From Bacteroidales bacterium (lineage in GTDB: Bacteria > Bacteroidota > Bacteroidia > Bacteroidales > UBA932): a stretch of DNA of 64,000 bases. A model generated the notes under the pieces. That model worked only from the letters and a program-made list of their open reading frames with translations, was not told the DNA's origin and ran no database searches. The stretch covers positions 62,001-126,000 of the forward strand of contig JAQXOE010000024.1 in NCBI GenBank assembly GCA_029098505.1, given 5' to 3'. Made by a program: the position numbers and the translations under genes. This document shows positions 20,665 to 29,156 of this stretch, piece by piece; position 1 is the stretch's first letter; the number at the start of each line of letters is the position of its first letter.

Positions 20665-21807
20665 ATGAAAAGAAGCTTTGCCGATATTTTGAATGACATT
20701 TCCATTTCGGACCTGGCCAGAATGAAGAAAAAAGTTCCGGAATGGTCCGCTTTCGAAGGACTTTCATTCCCTTCCGGACTCAGTATGGAGCAATGCAGTT
20801 CATCCGTCACGGCCCTATACAAAAGCAGACTCTGTCTCCGGATTGCCCCACATCCTACAGTTGCCGACCTCACCGGAGGGCTTGGAGTCGACAGCTGGGC
20901 ATTCTCTCAGATAGCCGGCAAAGTTCTTTATAATGAGATGAATACGCAGTTGTTTGAGGCTGTCAAAAGCAATTTCGGAACGATGGGGATAAGCAATGTC
21001 ATTTTCAGCAACTGCGAAATCGTCTCCGGCAGCATTCAAGCCCTTCTGGGCAATGATTTCAAGCCCGATATCATCTATCTTGATCCTGCAAGAAGAAGCA
21101 GCACAGGCAAGAAAGTTTTCCTCATCGAGGATTGCCGCCCGGATGTGCTGACCCTAAAGGAAGAACTGCTCGAAGCTGCCCCGACTCTTCTCATCAAGCT
21201 CTCCCCTATGGCGGACATCACTATGGCCCTCAAGAGATTGGGCCCCGAAGTTCGCGAGTTGCACTGTGTAGGCGCCGACGGAGAATGCAAGGAATTGCTC
21301 GTTGTGCTGCAAAAGGGTTGGAGCGGAGCAGCCCGCATCATTGCCGGCGGATTCAGTTTCCTTCCTGAGGAAGAGAGTGCCGCTGCAGTCTCGTATTGCC
21401 CAGACAGCAAAACTCTTGGGGCAATGCCATTGCTCTTCGAACCTTCGAGCACCCTTCTTAAGACTGGGGCATTCAAACTGCTCTGCGAGCGCTTCCCCCT
21501 TTTCAAACTCGGGCGTCACACCCAGCTCTATGCCGCAAACAGCATCATACCGGCGTTGGAGGGACTGGGCAAATGGTTCAGGATAGAGGATTGCCTCCCC
21601 TTCGACAAAAGAACTGTGGCAGAACTGGGCAAGAGGCTGGAACGTTGCGAGGTAACTGCCCGTAACCTTCCTATGAGCAGCGAGGAACTCAAAAGGAAAA
21701 TGGGCACCGCCTCTGGAGGCAGCACCCATATTTTCGCTTTCAGCGCAGACTTCACAGAAGAGAAATCCTCACGTCTGATACTGCTTACATCCCCTTCAAA
21801 TACTTGA
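20665..21807 (+). CDS. THUMP-like class I SAM-dependent methyltransferase (PG_1098 type)
   Basis: Predicted methyltransferase of a Bacteroidetes family with a C-terminal THUMP-like region; the substrate is unknown to me, probably a nucleic acid. Visible: ADLTGGLGVDSWAFS (SAM-binding glycine loop), an acidic residue in LYNEMN, and IIYLDPARRSS, the D-P-A version of the methyltransferase motif IV. The N-terminal segment SLSMEQCSSSVTALYKS-like region (near 37-55) is shared with this family. The N-terminus is shorter than in relatives I recall, and an in-frame stop at 20629 rules out a long extension. The 3' end overlaps the converging DPP IV gene by 23 bases. Confidence 0.8.
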   Translation: MKRSFADILNDISISDLARMKKKVPEWSAFEGLSFPSGLSMEQCSSSVTALYKSRLCLRIAPHPTVADLTGGLGVDSWAFSQIAGKVLYNEMNTQLFEAVKSNFGTMGISNVIFSNCEIVSGSIQALLGNDFKPDIIYLDPARRSSTGKKVFLIEDCRPDVLTLKEELLEAAPTLLIKLSPMADITMALKRLGPEVRELHCVGADGECKELLVVLQKGWSGAARIIAGGFSFLPEEESAAAVSYCPDSKTLGAMPLLFEPSSTLLKTGAFKLLCERFPLFKLGRHTQLYAANSIIPALEGLGKWFRIEDCLPFDKRTVAELGKRLERCEVTARNLPMSSEELKRKMGTASGGSTHIFAFSADFTEEKSSRLILLTSPSNT

Positions 21808-23911
21808 GCCAGAATGACCTGTCGACATTGGTCGAATGAGTACCCTGATAGCCGCGATAGCCGTGCATTCCGTCAGGATAAATCATCAGTTCGAACTCCT
21901 TTCCTGCTTTCTGAAGCGCATCAATCAACTGAAGCGTGTTCTGGAAATGGACATTGTCATCACCTGTGCCGTGTGTAATCTTCAGCATCACCGAACCGTC
22001 AGCCTTTCCGGCTTCAACAGGATAATCGGCAATGCAGTTCAGTGCCTTGGATGCCTCATAGCCCTCCGGATTGGACTGAGGAGTCTCCATATACCTTTCA
22101 GTGTAATGGCTGTCGTAGAGCATCCAGTCATAAACTCCGCCTCCGGCAATGCCATAGTGGAAGACGTCGGAATGCTGACAGAGCAAGACTGTGGTATTGG
22201 TTCCGCCGAACGAGAAGCCCTCAACGCCTATCTTGTCCGCCTGGACGTAAGGCAATGACTGGAAGTAGTTTCCCCAAGCGACGAAGTCCTTGATAGGGGC
22301 ATCGATAAGGTATCTGTGATCATAGTCGGTACCGGCACGGCCATTATGTCCAGCCACTCTCGAATCGCAGGTCACGTTGATGATACCGTTCTCACTCCAC
22401 CAGTTCTTTGCAGACGGTGTGCTCCATCTGTCATTGACATAAGCAGTGTTAGGGCCGCCATAGATATTGACGTGCACGGGATACTTCTTGGACGGGTCGA
22501 AATCCAAAGGATAGGTTATGGCCGCGGGGAGCTTGAATCCGTCTTCCGTAGTAAGATAAATCAACTGAGGAAGAGGATATTTCCCCGGATCATAGTCAGG
22601 TCCCTTCATATCGGCCACTTTGTAACAAGCTGTCGCATACCTGTCCTTCACCGATCTGCCCGTTTTCCGGGCGGCAGCAACAGCTGCACGGCTCTTCCAG
22701 GCCAGATCAGCAGTTTCAGTGCGGTACATCCAAATCTGGCTTGGAGTATTAAAGTTCGAAAGAGTGGCAATGAAGTGCTTTCCGTCCGGAGAGAACTTGA
22801 CCCCCGAAACATTGTAGCTGGTATCGGTAAGGGCCTTGATATTGCCCGCCTTGTCCACCTTGTAGAGGGCAGCCTTGGCCATAGCGTCACGGTTGGCTGT
22901 ATAATATACATTGCCGTTCTTTTCGTCCACCCTGACGATATTGACTCTCCAGTTAGTGCCGTCTGTAAGACGTCTGAGTTCCTTTCCGTCATATGAAAGG
23001 AAATAGATTTGCTCCCAGCCTGTCTCGAAACTGCGGGCCATATAGAGTCCCTTTTCAGTGAATACCATACCCTCGATCCAATCGAGCCAGGTAGGATACT
23101 CCTCGTGGTAAATCAGAGACTTGGATCCATCGGAGCTATCAACCCTGTATAAATCCAAACGCTGCTGTATTCTAGGCTGGCGTGAAATGAAGAAGCCCTT
23201 GCTGTCCGCTCCCCAGAAAGGGATGCCGAAATACTGGTCTTCCTTTTCATCGAAATCAGCCCAGACTACCGGGATCTGTCCCTCCGGAGCATTCAGAGCA
23301 GTCTCCAGATCGACTATGCCTATTCTGACCTCAGGGTTTTTCTCTCCCGCCTTCGGATATCTTGTAAGATTGAGTTTTCCATCCTGTCCGAAAGGAGAAT
23401 AAATAGGAAACATAGGTACCTGAGAGTTATCGAAGCGGTAGAAGCCTATTTTCTTGGAATCAGGCGACCACCAAAAAGCCTTGTACTGCGACGCCCGGCC
23501 CAAGATTTCCTCATAATAGACCCAGGAAGCATATCCGTTCAGTATGAGATCCGTTCCGTCATAAGTCAGACGGGTCTGCTTGCCGCTGGCAATATCCACT
23601 ACCCAAAGATCATTGTTGCGGGTGAAAGCCAGCATAGTCGAGTCCGGGGAGTAAGTCAGATTGACCGCACCCTCAGGCTTTATCGGAAGGCTGGAATACT
23701 TTTCCGGAGCCTTGACCCCTTCTGTGACCTTGAAACCCTTGGTGGAAACGGAAAAGCCGTCTTCAGCTTCATAGCCATATGACATACTGAAAACCGCCTC
23801 AGCCGGAGATATCCATTTGTAGGCAACAGGAATACGATTGAACTCCTGTGACAATGCAGTTGCTGCGCAAATCAAGCCCAGCGTCATGGTAATCGATAAT
23901 CTTCTCATCAT
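21785..23911 (-). CDS. Dipeptidyl peptidase IV (S9B family)
   Basis: Secreted serine peptidase that removes X-Pro (or X-Ala) dipeptides from peptides. A signal peptide (MMRRLSITMTLGLICAATALS) is followed by an eight-bladed beta-propeller with the DPPIV_N signature VYYEEILGRASQYKAFWWSP, whose paired Glu residues anchor the substrate N-terminus. The alpha/beta-hydrolase domain carries the nucleophile Ser in VEGFSFGGTNT, Asp in GTGDDNVHFQNT and His in PDGMHGYRG. Length 708 is normal. The start overlaps the upstream helicase stop by ATGA, so it is the last gene of a four-gene unit. Confidence 0.95.
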   Translation of the reverse strand: MMRRLSITMTLGLICAATALSQEFNRIPVAYKWISPAEAVFSMSYGYEAEDGFSVSTKGFKVTEGVKAPEKYSSLPIKPEGAVNLTYSPDSTMLAFTRNNDLWVVDIASGKQTRLTYDGTDLILNGYASWVYYEEILGRASQYKAFWWSPDSKKIGFYRFDNSQVPMFPIYSPFGQDGKLNLTRYPKAGEKNPEVRIGIVDLETALNAPEGQIPVVWADFDEKEDQYFGIPFWGADSKGFFISRQPRIQQRLDLYRVDSSDGSKSLIYHEEYPTWLDWIEGMVFTEKGLYMARSFETGWEQIYFLSYDGKELRRLTDGTNWRVNIVRVDEKNGNVYYTANRDAMAKAALYKVDKAGNIKALTDTSYNVSGVKFSPDGKHFIATLSNFNTPSQIWMYRTETADLAWKSRAAVAAARKTGRSVKDRYATACYKVADMKGPDYDPGKYPLPQLIYLTTEDGFKLPAAITYPLDFDPSKKYPVHVNIYGGPNTAYVNDRWSTPSAKNWWSENGIINVTCDSRVAGHNGRAGTDYDHRYLIDAPIKDFVAWGNYFQSLPYVQADKIGVEGFSFGGTNTTVLLCQHSDVFHYGIAGGGVYDWMLYDSHYTERYMETPQSNPEGYEASKALNCIADYPVEAGKADGSVMLKITHGTGDDNVHFQNTLQLIDALQKAGKEFELMIYPDGMHGYRGYQGTHSTNVDRSFWLKYLKGM

Positions 23912-25344
23912 ATAAAATAACGGTCTTTAAAATTCACCAAATATACTTTCTCCACCCCTCTCGTAATCGCAGTATACAGCCATTTCAGGTCGTCGAGGCT
24001 TAGTTCTTCCTGCCAGAATGGATTGTCAATGAAAACGCAGCGCCATTGACCACCCTGGGATTTGTGACAGGTAATGGCATTGGCATACTTCAATTGCAGG
24101 GCATTGTAGTACCTGTCCTCCTTGACGGCCTCGTATCTCTTCTTTTTTGTGGCAATATGCTGATAATCCTCCAGAACACCTTGATACAGAGCATTCTGCT
24201 GTTCATAACTGAGAGAAGGGGCCTCGGATTCAAGAGTATCCAGACACACTTTCGCATTGATTTCCAGATCTCCATAATCAGGAAAGGACAGACAGGCATC
24301 GGCGAAATGAAGTCCGTACCTTTCCTCGTAATTGCGTATGCTCTCGAGAGAAGCAATGTCTCCATTGGCAATGTAATCCAGTTCGTCTATGTCTTCAAGG
24401 AATTGATAGCAGTTCTTTACTATCATCAGCCTGTCCCTTTTCACCAGCCTTTCCTCTTTGAACTGCACTTGACCGCGTATTCCTGCATTGTAGCGTATTG
24501 CCCGCCTGTTGGAGCGGCAGAGTATGATGGTTTCATCCTCGCCATAAACCGAATAGGCATCCCCTATCTTCTCTATCAATTCGCCACCACCGATACGTTC
24601 AATGTCGCCATAGCTCCCAAGATCAAGTTTCAGGCTGTCAATGAATCCGTCACCTTTTGCAGCTGCTATCAGTTTGCGGAGCAAGGTCGCATTCTGCAAT
24701 ATACCGGAGCCCTCAGCCTGTCGCACAACCGTCGTAAGAGTCGAGAAAAAGACTCCCCCGAAACTGCCCATATACTCCCGGGACAGAGCAGGACTGCAAT
24801 CCATTCCCACCGGAGGCAATTGAGCCGAATCGCCAATAAGTATCAAGCGGCAATCAATGCCTGAACGGACAAAGGAGATCAGGTCCTCGAGAAGATTGCC
24901 ACTGCCGAAGAAGGTCGAAGACTGCTGCTGCCCCTGCTCTATTCCTATCAATGAAACCTCGTCGACTATAAAAAGGGTATTCCTGGCCTTGTTGGGTGAA
25001 AGGCTGAATTGGCCGAATCCGTCATTGCCAACGGATTTCTGCCTGTATATGTGCTTGTGGACGGTAGAGGCCGGGCGGTGCGAATAGGATGAGAGGACTT
25101 TGGCCGCCCTTCCCGTGGGAGCGAGCAGAACGCAAGGCACTTCCATCGCGGCAAGGCTGTCTATCACAGCTGCGATTGCAGTGGTCTTGCCCGTTCCCGC
25201 ATAGCCATTGACGACAAGTATGTCCCCATCGTCACCGCTCAGGAAGGCTCCGATATCGCGGAGGAGGGAATCCTGACAAGCAGTGGGTTCAAAAGCAAGC
25301 CTCGATTTGAAAGCGGCGTATAAAAAAGTTCCTCTATCCATCAT
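23908..25344 (-). CDS. RecD-like ATP-dependent DNA helicase (superfamily 1)
   Basis: Small SF1B helicase related to the C-terminal part of RecD/RecD2, 478 residues. Motif I is VVNGYAGTGKTTAI, motif II FIVDEVSLIG, motif III LILIGDSAQLPPVG, and the UvrD_C_2 module near the C-terminus has AITCHKSQGGQWRCVFID (motif V) with LYTAITRG (motif VI). No N-terminal RecBCD-interaction domain is visible, so it acts without RecB/RecC or as a RecD2-like 5'-3' helicase. It is coupled by ATGA overlaps to trkH upstream and DPP IV downstream. Biological role unknown; repair or replication restart is an inference. Confidence 0.85.
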   Translation of the reverse strand: MMDRGTFLYAAFKSRLAFEPTACQDSLLRDIGAFLSGDDGDILVVNGYAGTGKTTAIAAVIDSLAAMEVPCVLLAPTGRAAKVLSSYSHRPASTVHKHIYRQKSVGNDGFGQFSLSPNKARNTLFIVDEVSLIGIEQGQQQSSTFFGSGNLLEDLISFVRSGIDCRLILIGDSAQLPPVGMDCSPALSREYMGSFGGVFFSTLTTVVRQAEGSGILQNATLLRKLIAAAKGDGFIDSLKLDLGSYGDIERIGGGELIEKIGDAYSVYGEDETIILCRSNRRAIRYNAGIRGQVQFKEERLVKRDRLMIVKNCYQFLEDIDELDYIANGDIASLESIRNYEERYGLHFADACLSFPDYGDLEINAKVCLDTLESEAPSLSYEQQNALYQGVLEDYQHIATKKKRYEAVKEDRYYNALQLKYANAITCHKSQGGQWRCVFIDNPFWQEELSLDDLKWLYTAITRGVEKVYLVNFKDRYFI

Positions 25345-26795
25345 TTCCGCCGGTCAGAAAAAAGCATAGCAAGCACGGCAACTACAGGGTATATTTCAAT
25401 ACGACCTATGAACATATCAAGGGTATAGAGTATCTTGGCCCCTTCCGAAACCGAATTGTAATTGCCCATAGTACCCATCAATCCAAGAGCAGGGCCCTGA
25501 TTGCCAAGGGAGGAGATGGATGCCGCAATGGCGTTCTCACTATCAACCCCCAGCATTACCGAAAGCACTATCGACACCACGAGTATCAGTACATAGAGGG
25601 CAATGTAGAGAATCTGGGGAGTTATCTGCTCCTCCTTCATCATACGCTTTCCTATCCTTATTCCGTTCATTGCCGAAGGATGAAGTATGGATGATATCTG
25701 GCGGCTGATGGCCTTGAAAAGGACGAGAATACGGTCAGCCTTGATGGCACCGCAGGTCGAGCCCGCACAACCGCACATCAGGCCTATTGCCAACACCATA
25801 ATGCTGGCGGTCATCGGCCAATTGCAGTTGTCGGCAATGGCAAAGCCGGTGGTCGAAGCCATACTGATGGTATGGAAGGCCGCATTCCATAATGCTCCGC
25901 CCCAATCATCGAAGACTCCCTGGAACTTGAAAGCAAAACCCGTCACGAGTGTCGTCAGAGCAATCGCACCAAGATAGAATTTGAGTACAGGATTGTTCAG
26001 AGGCTTGAGCGAACGGGTGGCAAAGACCATAAAGACCATACCGAAATGCACGGAGGCGAGTATCATAAAGAGCATAGTAAGCCCCTCAATCAGACGGGAG
26101 TCGAAAGCCCCGATTGAAAGGCCCCGGGTACTGAAACCTCCTGAAGAGCAAACGCTGAATGCGTGATTGATGGCATCGAAGGCTGACATACCGGCTGCCC
26201 AGTAACTGAGGAAGGCCATAGCAGCAAGCCCCAAATATACATAGGTGAAAATCCATATTGTTTTGTTCGCCCTTGTATTGTATCCGTCCTTTGACAGGGA
26301 TGAAAGTTCCATATTGGTAAGCCTCAGGCGTATAGGGCTGGAATCCGGAATAATCAGAAGGAGAAAAACAACGATACCCAAACCGCCGATAAAATGTGTG
26401 GAACTGCGCCAGAAAAGCAGTGAATCGGGCAATGCCTCAACATTCTCCAATATTGTAGCTCCGGTGGTTGTATAGCCTGAAACGCTTTCGAACCAAGCAT
26501 TGATTACAGTGAAAGGACCTCCCCACAACAGATAAGGCAACATTCCGAATATGAAGGATAGCAGCCAGGAGAGAACGATAATCACGTAACCCTCCTTCAT
26601 AGTTATCGAATTGTTCCTGCGGACGAAAATCAGAGGAAAGGCTCCGACTATCGCGGTAATGGTGAAGGAAATGAGAAGCGCAGCAAGTGCGCTGTCATTG
26701 CCACCAGCAACCGAAACAAGTATGGAGAAGAACATGAACAGCGCACTCACGAGGAGCGCGATTCCAACGGTTCTGCTAATGGTCTTGAAGTTCAT
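25341..26795 (-). CDS. trkH: TrkH/KtrB-family potassium uptake protein
   Basis: Inner-membrane K+ transport subunit built from four M1-P-M2 repeats. The pore glycines can be located in SGYTTTGATI, CSSGGFSTRG, ASTTGFAIAD and SLGNQGPALG, and 484 residues is the normal TrkH length. No trkA/ktrA gating subunit is adjacent; instead the upstream gene encodes a HAMP-like membrane sensor overlapping by ATGA. The downstream helicase also overlaps by ATGA. The function is well supported; the regulatory partner is unknown. Confidence 0.94.
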   Translation of the reverse strand: MNFKTISRTVGIALLVSALFMFFSILVSVAGGNDSALAALLISFTITAIVGAFPLIFVRRNNSITMKEGYVIIVLSWLLSFIFGMLPYLLWGGPFTVINAWFESVSGYTTTGATILENVEALPDSLLFWRSSTHFIGGLGIVVFLLLIIPDSSPIRLRLTNMELSSLSKDGYNTRANKTIWIFTYVYLGLAAMAFLSYWAAGMSAFDAINHAFSVCSSGGFSTRGLSIGAFDSRLIEGLTMLFMILASVHFGMVFMVFATRSLKPLNNPVLKFYLGAIALTTLVTGFAFKFQGVFDDWGGALWNAAFHTISMASTTGFAIADNCNWPMTASIMVLAIGLMCGCAGSTCGAIKADRILVLFKAISRQISSILHPSAMNGIRIGKRMMKEEQITPQILYIALYVLILVVSIVLSVMLGVDSENAIAASISSLGNQGPALGLMGTMGNYNSVSEGAKILYTLDMFIGRIEIYPVVAVLAMLFSDRRK

Positions 26796-27649
26796 TGTAT
26801 CAAATCGCCTGGATTCTGTTTATTCAGTTCGTGTTTCAATGCGGATATGCGTCTGCGAAGCTGCTGGTTCTCTGCCGCGAGCTCCGAGATACCGTCATTG
26901 AGCTCGGACAACTGGTCGTCTCCGTCGAAATCATAGCTATACTTGCGGTTGCAGGTCCGGTAGTCGTCCAAGGAGCGGAGCATACGGTATATAGGGTTCA
27001 CATAGTAAGCCAACATAAAGAAGAGCAGCATAAGGATGAGAAGGAGACCAACCAGAACGGCGACCATACCAGGAATTATACTGCGATAGAAACCACGGTC
27101 AAAGGTCATCGAGTTGGCTTTCAGGTCATTGTATATACCATCACTCAGCTTGTCTATATCACTTTTCAGACGTTGGTATTTCGGCTGAAGCCTGTCAAAG
27201 TACCAGGTTCTGGTATCTATGAAATCAGACAGGATAACGTCCTCAAGTTCAAGGCTTGTCAGCATATATGCTGAATACGAGTACATTACGGAATCGGTCA
27301 GAGGAAGGAGGGAATTTGCTGAGAGTATACTTTTCAGGCTGTCGCAATGAGCCATGAATTCTTCCTGTTTCAAGTCCGGAAGAGCACTTGCCCCATCCTC
27401 GCCTATCACTGCAAGAATTTCCAGGTTGTAGGAATTGCTCAGATCGGAAAGATTTTGAGCAACATTGATGGATTTGATATTGCCGGCTATCAGGTCCGAT
27501 ACGTATGTACTCATACGGACATATTCCATCACCGACAGGATGCTGGATATGAGCAGGGTCACCGCAATAGCAGAAAGAGCCATAGTGAGCTTTGCTCTCA
27601 GTGACAATCTGTGGGATGATAACCAGTTCTTTATTTTGGTCAATAGCAT
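26792..27649 (-). CDS. Membrane sensor-like protein with periplasmic helical domain and HAMP-like region, no output domain
   Basis: 285 residues: a basic N-terminus, one membrane helix (about 20-42), a periplasmic helix-rich domain of about 150 residues resembling four-helix-bundle sensor domains, a second membrane helix (about 195-220), then YYVNPIYRMLRSLDDY, which resembles a HAMP linker, and a C-terminal coiled coil (ELNDGISELAAENQQLRRR). There is no histidine kinase, cyclase or methyl-accepting domain. It is the first gene of the unit with trkH (ATGA overlap), so it may sense or modulate potassium uptake; this is inference from context only. Confidence 0.7.
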   Translation of the reverse strand: MLLTKIKNWLSSHRLSLRAKLTMALSAIAVTLLISSILSVMEYVRMSTYVSDLIAGNIKSINVAQNLSDLSNSYNLEILAVIGEDGASALPDLKQEEFMAHCDSLKSILSANSLLPLTDSVMYSYSAYMLTSLELEDVILSDFIDTRTWYFDRLQPKYQRLKSDIDKLSDGIYNDLKANSMTFDRGFYRSIIPGMVAVLVGLLLILMLLFFMLAYYVNPIYRMLRSLDDYRTCNRKYSYDFDGDDQLSELNDGISELAAENQQLRRRISALKHELNKQNPGDLIQ

Positions 27650-27670
27650 TTCTACCCTGATTAATTACTC

Positions 27671-27729
27671 AAGTTTCGCAAGGAACATAATTATCTGTCA
27701 TTCTGAGATTTGTGCGTCTTGCGAAACTT
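27671..27729. repeat. 12-bp inverted repeat in the sensor-trkH operon leader
   Basis: AAGTTTCGCAAG at 27671-27682 and its exact reverse complement at 27718-27729, separated by 35 bases. Both arms fall between a TAnnTTTG box (27777-27770) and the ATG at 27649, so they would form a long-loop hairpin in the mRNA leader. An operator role is the alternative. Confidence 0.7.
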
Positions 27730-27769
27730 TTCCCTCCGCACAATTCTCATCTACCTTATTAGCAATTTA

Positions 27770-27777
27770 CAAAATTA
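27770..27777 (-). promoter_or_regulatory. -7 box TAATTTTG for the sensor-trkH operon
   Basis: TAATTTTG on the minus strand, giving a leader of roughly 115 bases that contains the inverted repeat. Confidence 0.45.
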
Positions 27778-27879
27778 AGAAATAATATTGAATTGTGTCC
27801 GTCCCTGAGCGGCCAATCTGATTACAGGCAACTTATTAAACAAATCCTATAAATAATGCTTGCTTTTTAAAAAATTTGT

Positions 27880-27887
27880 TATATTTG
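27880..27887 (+). promoter_or_regulatory. -7 box TATATTTG for the ROK regulator
   Basis: TATATTTG, 22 bases before the ATG at 27910; TTG at 27860-27862 lies 17 bases upstream. The rest of 27650-27879 holds only the opposing leader. Confidence 0.6.
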
Positions 27888-27909
27888 CACTGAATTTAAC
27901 CGCAAAATT

Positions 27910-29115
27910 ATGAATAAATATTTCCTTAGCGACAAAGACAGCAAGAACGCGAGCCTTAAGAGGCAAATTATAAAATTATGCATAGAGGCAGGCAGTTACA
28001 GCATAGCCGAGCTGAGCAGCAGAATAAACTCAAGCGTCCCTACTGTCACAAAACTCATCAACGAGCTCATCACTGAAGGCTTTTTGCAAGACTTGGGCAA
28101 ACAAGGCACTACCGGAGGGCGCAGGCCTTCCATTTTCGGCCTGAATCCAAAAGCCGGTTACTTCGTAGGAGTAGATATAGCGCGCCAACATTTCCACATA
28201 GCCATCTGTGATTTCAAAGGGGAACTGGTCGATTTCATTCAGGATATAGAATTTGTACTTGAGGACAATCCGGCATCATTCAGCAAGCTATGCAAATATA
28301 TAAGGGAATCAGTAATCAAGACGGGACTGAGTTGGGATGATGTCCTGAGCGTTGGAGTCAGCCTTTCTGGGCGTGTCAACCCTGAAAAGGGCTATAGCCT
28401 GACATACTTCGTAAGTGAAAAGATACCTCTAAAGGATTTCTTCGAGGAAGAGCTTGACGTTCCTGTATATATTGAAAACGACTCTAGAGCGATGACCTAT
28501 GGTGAGTATATGTCCTCTGTTCAGGGCAGCGAGAAGAATATGATTTTCGTCAATATCAGCTGGGGTCTGGGAATGGGTATGATACTGGATGGCAGGTTGT
28601 ACTACGGCACTTCCGGTTTCTCCGGGGAGATAGGTCACTTCCCTATTCTGTCAAATGACAGAATCTGCCGCTGCGGAAAAGTGGGATGCCTTGAAACCGG
28701 TGCGTCAGGTTCAGCGCTTCACGATATGATAGTCAACAGATTGAAGGAAGGCCGCGTATCCTCACTCACAAAGAAATATGAATTAGAGCACGACATAAGC
28801 CTTGAAGACATTCTGAAAGCAGTTGACGAAGAAGATGTCCTGGCAATAGACTCGATGGGAAGGATAGGAGAAATATTGGGACGCGGCATAGCCGGCATAA
28901 TCAATATATTCAATCCTGGGCAGGTAATAATCGGAGGCAGATTGATTGTCGGAGGGGACTATCTTATGTTCCCTATCAGAACCGCCGTGAACAAATACTC
29001 GCTGAACCGCGTTAGCAGCGACACAAGCATACGCTTTTCGAAGCTGGGAAGAAAGGCTGCTTCCGTAGGAGACTGCCTCCTTTCAAGAGCAAAACTCCTG
29101 GGACTACCTCTGTAG
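27910..29115 (+). CDS. ROK-family transcriptional regulator (NagC/XylR-like)
   Basis: Sugar-responsive regulator: an N-terminal winged helix-turn-helix (YSIAELSSRINSSVPTVTKL, near residues 31-50) fused to a ROK sugar-kinase fold. The ROK part has GVDIARQHFHIAICDFKG, SVGVSLSGRV, and the zinc-binding loop CRCGKVGCLE. The 401 residues match NagC-like repressors. The fused DNA-binding domain marks it as a regulator rather than a kinase. It stands alone with its own promoter; no sugar genes adjoin it, so its target is unknown. xylAE, 22 kb away, is one possibility but nothing in the sequence links them. Confidence 0.9.
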   Translation: MNKYFLSDKDSKNASLKRQIIKLCIEAGSYSIAELSSRINSSVPTVTKLINELITEGFLQDLGKQGTTGGRRPSIFGLNPKAGYFVGVDIARQHFHIAICDFKGELVDFIQDIEFVLEDNPASFSKLCKYIRESVIKTGLSWDDVLSVGVSLSGRVNPEKGYSLTYFVSEKIPLKDFFEEELDVPVYIENDSRAMTYGEYMSSVQGSEKNMIFVNISWGLGMGMILDGRLYYGTSGFSGEIGHFPILSNDRICRCGKVGCLETGASGSALHDMIVNRLKEGRVSSLTKKYELEHDISLEDILKAVDEEDVLAIDSMGRIGEILGRGIAGIINIFNPGQVIIGGRLIVGGDYLMFPIRTAVNKYSLNRVSSDTSIRFSKLGRKAASVGDCLLSRAKLLGLPL

Positions 29116-29124
29116 CCAGGAGTT
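29093..29124. terminator. Possible hairpin at the ROK gene end
   Basis: 9-bp stem AACTCCTGG/CCAGGAGTT around a 14-base loop spanning the ROK stop codon. There is no U-tract, so termination is uncertain. Confidence 0.3.
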
Positions 29125-29156
29125 CTGTACGGAATTCAAATATTTACTAACGGCGT

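Noticed and set aside
24046..24864. A 272-codon open frame antisense to the RecD-like helicase
   Set aside because: No recognisable motif; the sense strand has full helicase motifs across this interval.
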